Shown here: positions 8,377 through 16,349 of the stretch, one piece after another | Layout: each line of letters opens with the position of its first letter | Numbering within the stretch: position 1 is the stretch's first letter | Source: Candidatus Marivariicella framensis | Lineage (GTDB): Bacteria; Bacteroidota; Bacteroidia; Flavobacteriales; Flavobacteriaceae | Reading direction: 5' to 3' | Assembly (NCBI GenBank): GCA_905182735.1 | Contig: CAJJCT010000019.1 | Span: 1-64,000 of the forward strand | Length of the DNA: 64,000 nt | Notes under the pieces: generated by a model | Databases searched by the model: none | What the model saw: only the letters and a program-made list of their open reading frames with translations | Told to the model about the DNA's origin: nothing | Position numbers and translations under genes: made by a program

Positions 8377-8957
8377 TTCTAATTCCGGCTTATTTACCTC
8401 CAATAAGCTATTTTAAGAATTTAATAACTCAAAATGAATTATCATTTTGCGTTAACACAAATTATCAAAAACAAACCTACAGAAACAGGTGTGTTATATA
8501 CGGAGCTAATGGAAGACAGAGCTTAACAATACCAATAGCAAGAAATGTAATTAAAAAAAAAGATAAGATTGTGCCTATTTACAATGAAATAGCTTGGCAA
8601 AAAAATCATTGGAAGTCAATTGAATCAGCTTATAAATCATCTCCCTTTTTTGAATATTATCAAGACGAATTAAAACCATTCTACATGGAGAAGCATAAAC
8701 TTCTTTTTGATTATAATGTAAAATTAATAATTCAGATTTGTTCCATTTTGGATTTATCTATTAAAATAAAAGAAGTAAATCATATAGAAGATTTCAAAGA
8801 GATAAATCGTTTATTAAATCCTAAAAAAGATTTAACAAAATTTATATTCTATAATCAAGTTTTTCAAAACAAAAAAGGATTTCAAAGTGATCTAAGCATA
8901 ATTGACCTTCTGTTCAACCTAGGGCCTGAATCTTCTGATTATATAAAATCTCTTTAG
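8373..8957 (+). CDS. WbqC family protein
   Basis: A 194-residue protein of the WbqC-like family, named for a gene in an O-antigen cluster; the biochemical role is unsettled. Visible family marks are the N-terminal PAYLPPISYF, the TYRNRCVIYGANGRQSLTIPI block, and AWQKNHWKSIESAYKSSPFFEYY. It overlaps lepB by 4 bases and ends 11 bases before the convergent rhomboid gene, closing the parA-to-wbqC run. Confidence 0.85.
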   Translation: MILIPAYLPPISYFKNLITQNELSFCVNTNYQKQTYRNRCVIYGANGRQSLTIPIARNVIKKKDKIVPIYNEIAWQKNHWKSIESAYKSSPFFEYYQDELKPFYMEKHKLLFDYNVKLIIQICSILDLSIKIKEVNHIEDFKEINRLLNPKKDLTKFIFYNQVFQNKKGFQSDLSIIDLLFNLGPESSDYIKSL

Positions 8958-8968
8958 ACTAAGACATA

Positions 8969-9829
8969 CTATTTTCCAGCATTAAACAAAGTTTCTTTTT
9001 CATTTTTAGTTAAACTTTCATATCCAGAATTAGAAATTTTATCTAAAATTGCATCAATTTCGTTTTGATCAACTTTAACATTTTTTGATGATTTCTTTTT
9101 AGATTTATATACAGTTTTTAAGTGTGATTTAGAGGAGAAAGAAACAATGTATTGCCATAATTTCTCAAAATAATATCCAATATCAGTTCCTTGAGATAGA
9201 TTTTTTGCATAAATATAACCCAGAACAGCTCCGCCTAAATGGGATATTCTTCCTCCAGCATTTCCATAAGGAATCATGACTAAATCAATTGCAACAAGTG
9301 CAATTCCAATATATTTAAGTTTTACATTAAAAAATAAAAGTCTTATTTCAGTTTCAGGTGTATATTTACAAACAAAAATTAAAACAGCCATAACTCCTGC
9401 AGAAGCACCAATCATTGAAGGAAAACTACCTTGAAATACGGGGAAAACTAAATAGCTTAAAACAAATAAAACACCACCAAACATAACACCCAGGAAGTAG
9501 GTGTTAATAAAGGTCTCTTTTTTAAAAAGATTAAGAAATATTGAACTGGCATAATAAAGCAATAACATATTCCAAAATAAATGTGAAATTCGAGTATGAA
9601 AAAATGAATATGTTAATAAAGTCCATGGTTTAAACAATAAAACTTCAAGCTTTGGAGATAATTCAAACCAAGTAATAAGGTTTCCAAATGAAAAATTAAA
9701 GAGGAATAGTATTGTGTTTAAAATAAATGGTATAAAAAAACATAAAACATTTATTAAAATTAATTTTTCAGAGATAGATAAAAAATCATATTTATCTTTT
9801 AAGTATTTCCATCTAATCATTGATCCCAT
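8969..9829 (-). CDS. Rhomboid-family intramembrane serine protease with DUF6576-like tail
   Basis: A 286-residue rhomboid with about six membrane segments. The oxyanion HxxxN motif is at His83-Asn87, the nucleophile motif is GASAG with Ser143, and the catalytic His197 lies in GGRISHLGG. The Ala after Ser differs from the usual GxSG. After the last helix there is a basic linker and a soluble tail (DQNEIDAILDKISNSGYES) like the C-terminal domain seen in many Bacteroidota rhomboids. It overlaps the upstream rhomboid gene by 13 bases. Substrates are unknown. Confidence 0.88.
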   Translation of the reverse strand: MGSMIRWKYLKDKYDFLSISEKLILINVLCFFIPFILNTILFLFNFSFGNLITWFELSPKLEVLLFKPWTLLTYSFFHTRISHLFWNMLLLYYASSIFLNLFKKETFINTYFLGVMFGGVLFVLSYLVFPVFQGSFPSMIGASAGVMAVLIFVCKYTPETEIRLLFFNVKLKYIGIALVAIDLVMIPYGNAGGRISHLGGAVLGYIYAKNLSQGTDIGYYFEKLWQYIVSFSSKSHLKTVYKSKKKSSKNVKVDQNEIDAILDKISNSGYESLTKNEKETLFNAGK

Positions 9830-10557
9830 CTTTTATTATTAAATTGGTTTTTTTTCCAATATTCTATCATTATAAAACCAGTTAAAGCTCCACCAACATG
9901 AGCAAAATGAGCTATTGGTCCAATAGAATAAGATGAAAAACCAAAAAATACATCTGCACCAATAAGTAATGGAACCAAATACTTAGCTCGAATAGGTATT
10001 GGAGGAAATAATAACATAAGTTGGGTATTTGGAAATGACATTGCAAAGGCAACCAATAAACCATATAAGGCACCAGAAGCTCCAACTAAAACAGAGTTAT
10101 ATGATGAGAAAGCACTTTGAAGAGTTTCGACCTCAATCAAATTAATAATATTAGAAGGAAGTCTAGAAGAGGAATAGAATTCTGAAATAACTGAAGAATC
10201 AATATTTAAGTTTAAAAAAAAATCATTCGCTTGACTTATCTGAAAATTATACAATAACATTTGTAAAGCTGCTGCTCCAAAACCAGTTGATAAGTAAAAG
10301 AAAATAAATTTGTTTTTTCCCCACATCTGCTCAATTGGCGAGCCAAACATCCAGAGCCCAATCATGTTAAATAATATATGAGAAAAATCTCCGTGCATGA
10401 ACATATGAGATAATATTTGCCAATATTGGAATTTTGGTGACTCGTAATAATGCAGAGCAAATAAATCATAAGTGTATTGACCAAAGATTAATGTGGCTAA
10501 AAAAAATATAACATTTATTATAAGAAGATGTTTAACGGTCTCTGAGGCTGATCGCAT
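9817..10557 (-). CDS. Rhomboid-family intramembrane serine protease
   Basis: A 246-residue rhomboid. It has the HxxxN motif at His60-Asn64 (HILFNM), the classical GASG nucleophile motif with Ser161, and catalytic His220 in FAHVGGALTG. A polar insert of about 50 residues (roughly 105-155) separates early helices from the active-site helix. Its ATG overlaps the mutL stop by one base, and its end overlaps the second rhomboid, so mutL and both rhomboids are likely one transcript. The paralogue pair keeps the full Ser-His dyad in both copies. Confidence 0.9.
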   Translation of the reverse strand: MRSASETVKHLLIINVIFFLATLIFGQYTYDLFALHYYESPKFQYWQILSHMFMHGDFSHILFNMIGLWMFGSPIEQMWGKNKFIFFYLSTGFGAAALQMLLYNFQISQANDFFLNLNIDSSVISEFYSSSRLPSNIINLIEVETLQSAFSSYNSVLVGASGALYGLLVAFAMSFPNTQLMLLFPPIPIRAKYLVPLLIGADVFFGFSSYSIGPIAHFAHVGGALTGFIMIEYWKKNQFNNKRWDQ

Positions 10558-12332
10558 TAATTAATTTTTTTATCAATTTCAGTTGGATCTAAATTAACTA
10601 AAATTGGACGATTAAATGGAGATAGATTTTTTTCTTTACAGGTAAATAGTGAAGCTAAAAGCTCCTGCTGTTCTTCTATATTTAATGATTTCCCGTTACT
10701 TATAGCCAAAACTTTACATAGTTGTTTTGAAATAGCATCTGCTTTACTAAATCCATCAAATCTATATTCGTCAGAAAAAAACTTATCAAAAAGATGATCC
10801 AATTGGTTTTTATCAAATAAAATGGGGATAGCTGTTAAATTTATAACTTTAGAATCCTTTTCTAGTTTAAATTCAAAACCCATAGCCTCAAGAACAGTTT
10901 TATTTTCAAAAAAATAAATTAAATTTTTTGGACTTATAGATATTTTGTATGGAAACAATAAACTTTGACTTGGAGTTTTCTCTAAAGACAAATTGGTTAA
11001 TAGTTTCTCGTAAAGAACTCTTTGGTGAGCTCTGTTTTGATTAATAATCATTAAACCTGAGGGCAAAGCTGTTACTAAGTACTTTTTGAATAATTGAAAA
11101 ACTTTAATTTGTTTAGGATTAAAGTCAAAATCTAGAATATCTATAACACTTTGAGTGCTTTCAGATTCAAATTCAATTTGACTTTTACTTTCTTTTGAAT
11201 CTATAGAATATATATTTGAATCTTCTTTAAATGGGTTAAAGGATGAATTTACAGAAATAGTGGGGCTGGAAGGTGTCTTTTCTTTATATGAGTAAGGAGT
11301 GTCCATTGATGAGTCTCTATCAAAATCTAAAGTAGGAGTAACCTGGAAAATTCCTAAACTATGTTTAATAGTTGATCTAAGTATAGAGTATAAACTTTGT
11401 TCATCTTCAAACTTTATTTCAGTTTTAGTTGGATGAATATTAACATCAATCTTATTTGGATTTACTTCAAGAATGATGAAATAACCTGGGTGATAACCAG
11501 AAGATAATAAACCTTCAAATGCAGAATTTACAGAATGATTTAAAAAAGGACTCCTAATGTATCTATTGTTTACAAAAAAGAATTGCTGACCTCTTGACTT
11601 TCTAGATCCTGAGGGTTTAATAATAAAGCCACTAATTTTAGCAACAGGAGTGTTTTCTTGAATAGGAACTAATAGACTTGACACCTTAGAGCCAAAAATA
11701 GAAGATATTCTTTTTCTTAAATTAGTTTTTTTTAAATCAAAAACTTCTTTTTTATTTTGGATAAAAGAAAAATTTATATTTGGATGAGCTATGGCAACTC
11801 TATTGAATTCGTCAATTATATGACGAAGTTCAACTGAATCAGATTTGAGAAAATTTCTTCGAGCAGGAATATTATAAAATAAATTTTTAACAGAAAAAGA
11901 AGTTCCCAATGGTGCTACTTTAAAATCTTCATTTTCAATTTTATTTCCTGCAATTTTTATGAATTTTGCCATAGAATCTTTAGAGGTTCTAGAAACCATA
12001 TAAATATGAGAAATGGCAGAGATAGAAGCAAGTGCCTCTCCCCTAAACCCCTTTGTTTTTAAACTAAATAAATCTTCAGCTGTTTTAATTTTTGAGGTAG
12101 CATGTCTTTGAAAAGCTAAAGAAAGGTCGTTATGGGGGATTCCATTACCATTATCTATTACCTGAACTAGTGTTTTACCAGCATCTTTAACAATTAAGTT
12201 AATATTTGTAGCACCAGCGTCAATAGCATTTTCCATCAACTCTTTTACTATTGATGAAGGTCGTTGAATAACTTCTCCAGCAGCAATTTGATTGGCAACA
12301 TGATCAGGTAATAAAGTTATTTTCTCTGACAT
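10557..12332 (-). CDS. mutL: DNA mismatch repair protein MutL
   Basis: MutL couples mismatch recognition by MutS to strand processing. The GHKL ATPase domain is clear: ELMENAIDAGAT (about residues 31-42), IDNGNGIP (59-66), TKGFRGEALASIS (93-105), then the transducer domain to about 330, a linker and the C-terminal dimerisation domain. The endonuclease motif usually written DQHA-x2-E is NQNRAHQR here (about 431-438), and the CPHGRP box reads SPFNRP near the end, so endonuclease activity is probably absent. ATG at 12332 is chosen because it overlaps the upstream stop as TGATG; a TTG lies one codon earlier. Confidence 0.95.
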   Translation of the reverse strand: MSEKITLLPDHVANQIAAGEVIQRPSSIVKELMENAIDAGATNINLIVKDAGKTLVQVIDNGNGIPHNDLSLAFQRHATSKIKTAEDLFSLKTKGFRGEALASISAISHIYMVSRTSKDSMAKFIKIAGNKIENEDFKVAPLGTSFSVKNLFYNIPARRNFLKSDSVELRHIIDEFNRVAIAHPNINFSFIQNKKEVFDLKKTNLRKRISSIFGSKVSSLLVPIQENTPVAKISGFIIKPSGSRKSRGQQFFFVNNRYIRSPFLNHSVNSAFEGLLSSGYHPGYFIILEVNPNKIDVNIHPTKTEIKFEDEQSLYSILRSTIKHSLGIFQVTPTLDFDRDSSMDTPYSYKEKTPSSPTISVNSSFNPFKEDSNIYSIDSKESKSQIEFESESTQSVIDILDFDFNPKQIKVFQLFKKYLVTALPSGLMIINQNRAHQRVLYEKLLTNLSLEKTPSQSLLFPYKISISPKNLIYFFENKTVLEAMGFEFKLEKDSKVINLTAIPILFDKNQLDHLFDKFFSDEYRFDGFSKADAISKQLCKVLAISNGKSLNIEEQQELLASLFTCKEKNLSPFNRPILVNLDPTEIDKKIN

Positions 12333-12622
12333 CAAGTTCTATAAAAAATTGTTAAATCAAAATCGATAATATATAAAAAACAAAAAGTTAGAAAAAGAAT
12401 AATGACTAAAAGTGTTGGGGTAAATGATCTATTTCCCCTTGATCGCATTTTAAATCTAGCTTCTTTCCATGAACTTCCAAAATCATTTTTATTGTATATT
12501 TCTCTGTATTTAGAAAATTTAGAATCAAAATCATAAATATTTCCTGAACCTTTACCATTATAATACCTTGGAGTATAATTATACCGTTTATTTTTTTTTA
12601 ATTTAAATAGGTTGGATTTCAA
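12332..12622 (-). CDS. Small conserved-type membrane protein, unknown
   Basis: I do not recognise a named family. The 96-residue product is strongly basic and rich in Tyr, Asn and Arg over the first 65 residues (KKNKRYNYTPRYYNGKGSG), followed by one membrane helix near the C-terminus (TLLVIILFLTFCFLYII). That suggests a small inner-membrane protein with a basic cytoplasmic side. The only start giving this length is TTG at 12622. Its stop overlaps the mutL ATG, and it follows ribH by about 46 bases, so it is likely co-transcribed. Confidence 0.65.
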   Translation of the reverse strand: MKSNLFKLKKNKRYNYTPRYYNGKGSGNIYDFDSKFSKYREIYNKNDFGSSWKEARFKMRSRGNRSFTPTLLVIILFLTFCFLYIIDFDLTIFYRT

Positions 12623-12668
12623 ATTTTAAATAATTAATTTTAAATATAGTTTAAAACATGAGTAACAG

Positions 12669-13145
12669 CTATGTTAATTTTGCCATTTTTAAGGCACTAA
12701 CAGCAGCCTCAATACCTTTATTACCATACTTACCCCCGCTTCGATCTTCGGCTTGATCAATATCATTATCCGTTAATACACAAAAGATTACAGGACAAAT
12801 TCCATTTGAATTTAAACTTGCTATACCGTTTGCAACAGCCTGACAAATAAAATCAAAATGTTTTGTTTCTCCCTTAATGATACTTCCAATTACAATTACA
12901 GCATTAAAATTTTTATTCTGAACATGCTTAGCTCCATATATTAATTCAAAACTCCCAGGCACATTAAACCTTAAAATATCTGACTTTTTAACATTCTGCT
13001 TTATCAGAGTAGATTCAGCACCATTATATAGTTGTTCTGTTATTTGAGAATTCCATTCTGAAACAATTAAAGCAATTCTGAGACCTTTACCATTTGGAAC
13101 CATGGAAAAGTCATAGTTTGATAGGTTCTTTTGTGAAGAAGACAT
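12669..13145 (-). CDS. ribH: 6,7-dimethyl-8-ribityllumazine synthase
   Basis: RibH condenses 5-amino-6-ribitylaminouracil with 3,4-dihydroxybutanone phosphate in riboflavin synthesis and usually forms icosahedral or pentameric shells. The 158-residue protein shows IALIVSEWN near the N-terminus, VPGSFE (substrate loop), GSIIKGETKHFDFI with the catalytic His, and FCVLTDNDIDQAEDRSGGKYGNKG near the end. Its ATG overlaps the stop of the TPR gene upstream. Other rib genes are not in the window. Confidence 0.96.
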   Translation of the reverse strand: MSSSQKNLSNYDFSMVPNGKGLRIALIVSEWNSQITEQLYNGAESTLIKQNVKKSDILRFNVPGSFELIYGAKHVQNKNFNAVIVIGSIIKGETKHFDFICQAVANGIASLNSNGICPVIFCVLTDNDIDQAEDRSGGKYGNKGIEAAVSALKMAKLT

Positions 13146-13912
13146 TATTTAATGTTTTCAAGTCGACCAATTTGTACATCGACTAATTGTGCTTCTGAAA
13201 CTTCAGGAAATTCTTTTTTTATTCGTTTAAAAAATTTAATTGCAGATACGCTTTTCCCTAGCTCTGCTCCTAACATTCCAGCCTTGTATAAGTATTTAGG
13301 CGTACTATAGCTATTATTACTTGCATTAAATGCCTTAACATAATAATCATAAGCATCTTTATTTTGACCTAATTGTGCAAAAGCATCACCAATAGCACCT
13401 TTTGCTAGGGCACTTAACATTATATCCTCTGAATCAAATTGGTCTAAATACTTAATAGCGTTTTCATAGTCTTTAATATTTAGATAAGACATTCCAGCAC
13501 TGTAAGTTGCTAACTTTGATGCAGATGTTCCACTGTAGTTTTCAATTATATCTAAAAATCCATATCTACCTTCACCACCATTTAAAGCTCTTTTATAAAG
13601 TGAGTCAGAGTTCGAGCTATTTATAGCAATTTCAAAATAATATTGAGCTTGATTTAATTCGCTAATAGCTTCATTATCACGAGGTTCTAGGATAAATTTA
13701 TCATAACCTAAATAACTTAATGTAATTAAAACAATAGAACCTACAATGATAAGAATATGATTTTGATATTTAGCAACTATTGACTCTGTCCTACTTGCAG
13801 TTGAATCCAGAGTTTCAAAAACTTCAGCTGTTGCACTTGTATCTTTTGAACTTTGATTAGATTGAGCTTTGTTAGAACGTTTTTGTCCTCTTTTTTGATA
13901 TGTAGCCATCAT
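13145..13912 (-). CDS. Membrane-anchored TPR protein
   Basis: A 255-residue protein with a polar basic N-terminus (KRGQKRSNKAQSNQ), one membrane helix at about residues 52-70, and a soluble domain of TPR-like helical repeats (for example NIKDYENAIKYLDQF and LGQNKDAYDYYVKAF). The layout resembles YfgM-type periplasmic TPR proteins that act with chaperones, but that role is an inference. It is first in the ribH-mutL-rhomboid run and is preceded by a good -7 box. Two adjacent ATG codons occur at the start. Confidence 0.85.
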   Translation of the reverse strand: MMATYQKRGQKRSNKAQSNQSSKDTSATAEVFETLDSTASRTESIVAKYQNHILIIVGSIVLITLSYLGYDKFILEPRDNEAISELNQAQYYFEIAINSSNSDSLYKRALNGGEGRYGFLDIIENYSGTSASKLATYSAGMSYLNIKDYENAIKYLDQFDSEDIMLSALAKGAIGDAFAQLGQNKDAYDYYVKAFNASNNSYSTPKYLYKAGMLGAELGKSVSAIKFFKRIKKEFPEVSEAQLVDVQIGRLENIK

Positions 13913-13927
13913 TTAAATTTTAGCACT

Positions 13928-13935
13928 CAAAAATA
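13928..13935 (-). promoter_or_regulatory. -7 promoter box for the TPR-ribH-mutL run
   Basis: On the minus strand this reads TATTTTTG, an exact match to the Bacteroidota -7 element TAnnTTTG. It ends 15 bases before the start codon of the TPR gene. No well-spaced -33 TTG was seen. Confidence 0.5.
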
Positions 13936-14006
13936 GCCTTTTTTTATGAGTTTTAAAATGTATTTAACAATACTTATAAAATTTAAGATATTATCAAATA
14001 GACTAT

Positions 14007-14014
14007 TATATTTG
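14007..14014 (+). promoter_or_regulatory. -7 promoter box for recF
   Basis: TATATTTG matches TAnnTTTG exactly and ends only 5 bases before the recF ATG, so the transcript would start at or next to the AUG (leaderless). No -33 TTG at the usual spacing was seen. Confidence 0.5.
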
Positions 14015-14019
14015 CTGAT

Positions 14020-15102
14020 ATGCACATTCAAAAGCTTACACTTACTAACTATAAAAACTTAAGCTCGGAATCTTTTGATTTTAAATCTTCAATAAATTGC
14101 TTTGTAGGAAACAATGGTGTTGGAAAATCAAATATTCTTGACTCAATATACCATTTGGCTTTTGGTAAAAGTTACTTTAACCCTACTTCAGCTCAAAACA
14201 TTCAATTTGATAAAACATTTTTTGTGATTGAAGGAAGTTTTACAATTAAATCCAGAAATGAAAAGATCAATTGTAGTTTTAAAAAAGGACAAAAAAAAGT
14301 ATTAAAAAGAAACAACAAGCTATACAGTAAAATATCAGAACATATAGGGTTAATACCACTGGTAATGATATCTCCAGATGATATTGATTTAATTAATGAA
14401 GGAAGTAGTTTGAGAAGAAAATTTATAGATGGTATTTTAGGTCAAATCCATAAAGATTACCTAACAAACCTTCTTAACTATAATAAGATTTTAGCTCAAA
14501 GAAATTCATTATTAAAATATTTTGCTTTAAATCATACTTTCGATCAAAAAACAATTGATATTTACAACGAACAGCTTGATAAATTAGGTCTACCTATTTA
14601 TGAGAAAAGAAAAGAGTTTATGGAGGTTTTTTCTCCTTTATTTATAAAACGGTATGAAGCTATAAATAGTGGAAATGAAAAAGTTAAATTAAAATACGTA
14701 AGCGCATTAGAGGACAATACTTTAATAGAAATACTTACAAATTCCTTAAAAAAAGATAGAGGTTTTCAATATACAACCGAGGGAATTCATAAAGATGATT
14801 TAGATTTTTTAATTCATGATAAACCAATTAAAAAATTTGGAAGTCAAGGACAAAAAAAAACGTTTTTAATAGCTTTGAAAATAGCTCAATTTGATTATTT
14901 AAGAAATAAAAAAGGTATGTCACCAATTATCTTATTAGATGATATTTTTGACAAACTTGATCAAAAAAGGGTTACTAGTTTATTGAAATTAATGATTGAA
15001 GAGAGTTTTGGTCAAATATTTTTGACAGACACTCATCAAGATAGAACTCTCAAAGCATTGGAATCAGTTGACTCAAACTTTGAAATTTTTCAGATTAATT
15101 AG
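14020..15102 (+). CDS. recF: DNA replication and repair protein RecF
   Basis: RecF is an ABC/SMC-type ATPase that loads RecA at single-strand gaps with RecO and RecR. The 360-residue protein has Walker A GNNGVGKSN (about residues 29-37), the RecF-specific SPDDIDLINEGSSLRRKFID region, a signature region around FGSQGQKKT, and Walker B ILLDDIFDKLD near residue 305. The start ATG gives the typical MHIQKLTLTNYKNL beginning. It leads a plus-strand run with a lipoprotein and DUF721. It is not near dnaA or gyrB here, as is usual outside Proteobacteria. Confidence 0.95.
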   Translation: MHIQKLTLTNYKNLSSESFDFKSSINCFVGNNGVGKSNILDSIYHLAFGKSYFNPTSAQNIQFDKTFFVIEGSFTIKSRNEKINCSFKKGQKKVLKRNNKLYSKISEHIGLIPLVMISPDDIDLINEGSSLRRKFIDGILGQIHKDYLTNLLNYNKILAQRNSLLKYFALNHTFDQKTIDIYNEQLDKLGLPIYEKRKEFMEVFSPLFIKRYEAINSGNEKVKLKYVSALEDNTLIEILTNSLKKDRGFQYTTEGIHKDDLDFLIHDKPIKKFGSQGQKKTFLIALKIAQFDYLRNKKGMSPIILLDDIFDKLDQKRVTSLLKLMIEESFGQIFLTDTHQDRTLKALESVDSNFEIFQIN

Positions 15103-15120
15103 ATTACAATTAAACATTTT

Positions 15121-15540
15121 ATGTGCAAAATTTTAAAAAAAATTAATATTGTTGTTCACTCTCTATCACTTTTTTTATTTATAAACTGCAATTCTTCAAA
15201 AAAAATTGACACGATACTTTTAAATGGTTATTGGAAAATTGATTTTGTTTCACAAAAGAATGAAACATTTAAATTAAAAGGAGGGGCTCTTTTATTGGAT
15301 TATTATTACTTAAATGAAAACATTGGTTGGAGAAAAAAAGTAAGACCATTAATAAATAATAATTTCGAAACATCAAATGACACAACTTTTTTTAAACTTA
15401 AAACTTTAGAAAAAAATTCATTTTTATTTTTTGAAACCAATTGGCATAATTGGGAAGAGATGATAGTTAAATTAGATAGTGTTTCACTAATTTTAAAAAT
15501 TCAAGACAAAACCTATCATTACCAAAAATTTAATCCTTGA
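15121..15540 (+). CDS. Small lipoprotein, possibly lipocalin-like
   Basis: A 139-residue protein with a signal sequence ending LFINC, a good lipobox with Cys23, so it should be lipid-anchored in the envelope. The rest alternates in a beta-rich way, starting NGYWKIDFVS, which resembles lipocalin-like domains common in Bacteroidota. The ligand is unknown and the fold is only inferred. It sits 18 bases after recF and 3 bases before the DUF721 gene. Confidence 0.75.
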   Translation: MCKILKKINIVVHSLSLFLFINCNSSKKIDTILLNGYWKIDFVSQKNETFKLKGGALLLDYYYLNENIGWRKKVRPLINNNFETSNDTTFFKLKTLEKNSFLFFETNWHNWEEMIVKLDSVSLILKIQDKTYHYQKFNP

Positions 15541-15543
15541 TTT

Positions 15544-15840
15544 ATGAGTAACAGGAAATTTGAAGCACAAAAGCTTTCCGAAGTGTTAAACGAGATCTCA
15601 AATCAAAAACCTATAGCCAAAGGGTTAAAAGAGTTGAAAATTAATGAATTATGGAAACAAATGATGGGTAAAAATATTACAGCTTACACAGATCGAGTAA
15701 AACTAGAAAAGTCGGTATTATATGTTAAGATTAAAAGCCCTACTCTAAAAGAAGAACTCCGATTTGGTGAAACTAAAATAATCAAGCTCTTAAATCAAAA
15801 AATGAAAAGTGAGGATATTAAACAAATTGTTTTTCACTAA
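15544..15840 (+). CDS. DUF721 (DciA-like) domain protein
   Basis: A 98-residue DUF721 protein. The pattern [34 protein letters not shown] is typical of the family: W-x-x-x-x-G, then a beta strand with L-x-V. DUF721 includes DciA, a replicative helicase operator in many bacteria, so a replication role beside recF is reasonable but not shown. Its stop overlaps the stop of the convergent ndk gene by 4 bases. Confidence 0.85.
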   Translation: MSNRKFEAQKLSEVLNEISNQKPIAKGLKELKINELWKQMMGKNITAYTDRVKLEKSVLYVKIKSPTLKEELRFGETKIIKLLNQKMKSEDIKQIVFH

Positions 15841-16256
15841 AACATTTCTCGATTTGAAAAATGAAAGCTACTTTCAATGATAGAATTTTCATTAGAATCT
15901 GATCCGTGAATAGCATTTTCTCCAACTGATTTAGCAAACAACTTTCTGATTGTTCCTTCAGCAGCATCTAAAGGATTAGTTGAACCTATTAAAGTTCTAA
16001 AATCATCTACTGCATTTTCTTTTTCTAAAACCATCGCAACTATTGGGCCTCTAGTTATAAAACTAATTAAATCATTATAGAAAGGTCTTTCATTGTGAAT
16101 AGAATAGAATGACTCAGCATCATTTTTGGTTAAATGAGTGAGCTTTAATGCTACAATTTTAAATCCTGCTTTACTTATTTTCTCTAGGATTGAACCAATA
16201 TGACCATTTTCAACTCCATCAGGTTTGATCATAGAAAAAGTAATACTTTTTGACAT
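15837..16256 (-). CDS. ndk: Nucleoside diphosphate kinase
   Basis: Ndk transfers phosphate between nucleoside di- and triphosphates through a phospho-histidine. The 139-residue protein has the N-terminal [35 protein letters not shown], the [15 protein letters not shown] block, and the active-site NAIHGSDS with the catalytic His. Length is normal. It is the only minus-strand gene in this stretch and converges on DUF721 with overlapping stops. Confidence 0.97.
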   Translation of the reverse strand: MSKSITFSMIKPDGVENGHIGSILEKISKAGFKIVALKLTHLTKNDAESFYSIHNERPFYNDLISFITRGPIVAMVLEKENAVDDFRTLIGSTNPLDAAEGTIRKLFAKSVGENAIHGSDSNENSIIESSFHFSNREMF

Positions 16257-16297
16257 ATTATTTAATTTGTTGTAAAGTTAAACATTTGAATCAATCA

Positions 16298-16305
16298 CAA
16301 AAATA
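16298..16305 (-). promoter_or_regulatory. Possible -7 box for ndk
   Basis: On the minus strand this reads TATTTTTG, matching TAnnTTTG, 41 bases before the ndk ATG. It directly abuts the -33 TTG of the divergent nrnA promoter. No matching -33 element of its own was seen. Confidence 0.35.
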
Positions 16306-16334
16306 TTGGCATTAAAAAAGTATAGTTATCTTTG
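16306..16334 (+). promoter_or_regulatory. Promoter for nrnA
   Basis: A -33 TTG at 16306-16308 is followed after 18 bases by a -7 box TATCTTTG at 16327-16334, which fits the Flavobacterium pattern TTG-N17-23-TAnnTTTG. The nrnA ATG lies 15 bases downstream. This is one of the two best complete promoters in the window. Confidence 0.65.
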
Positions 16335-16349
16335 TTCTAGCTTTAATAT

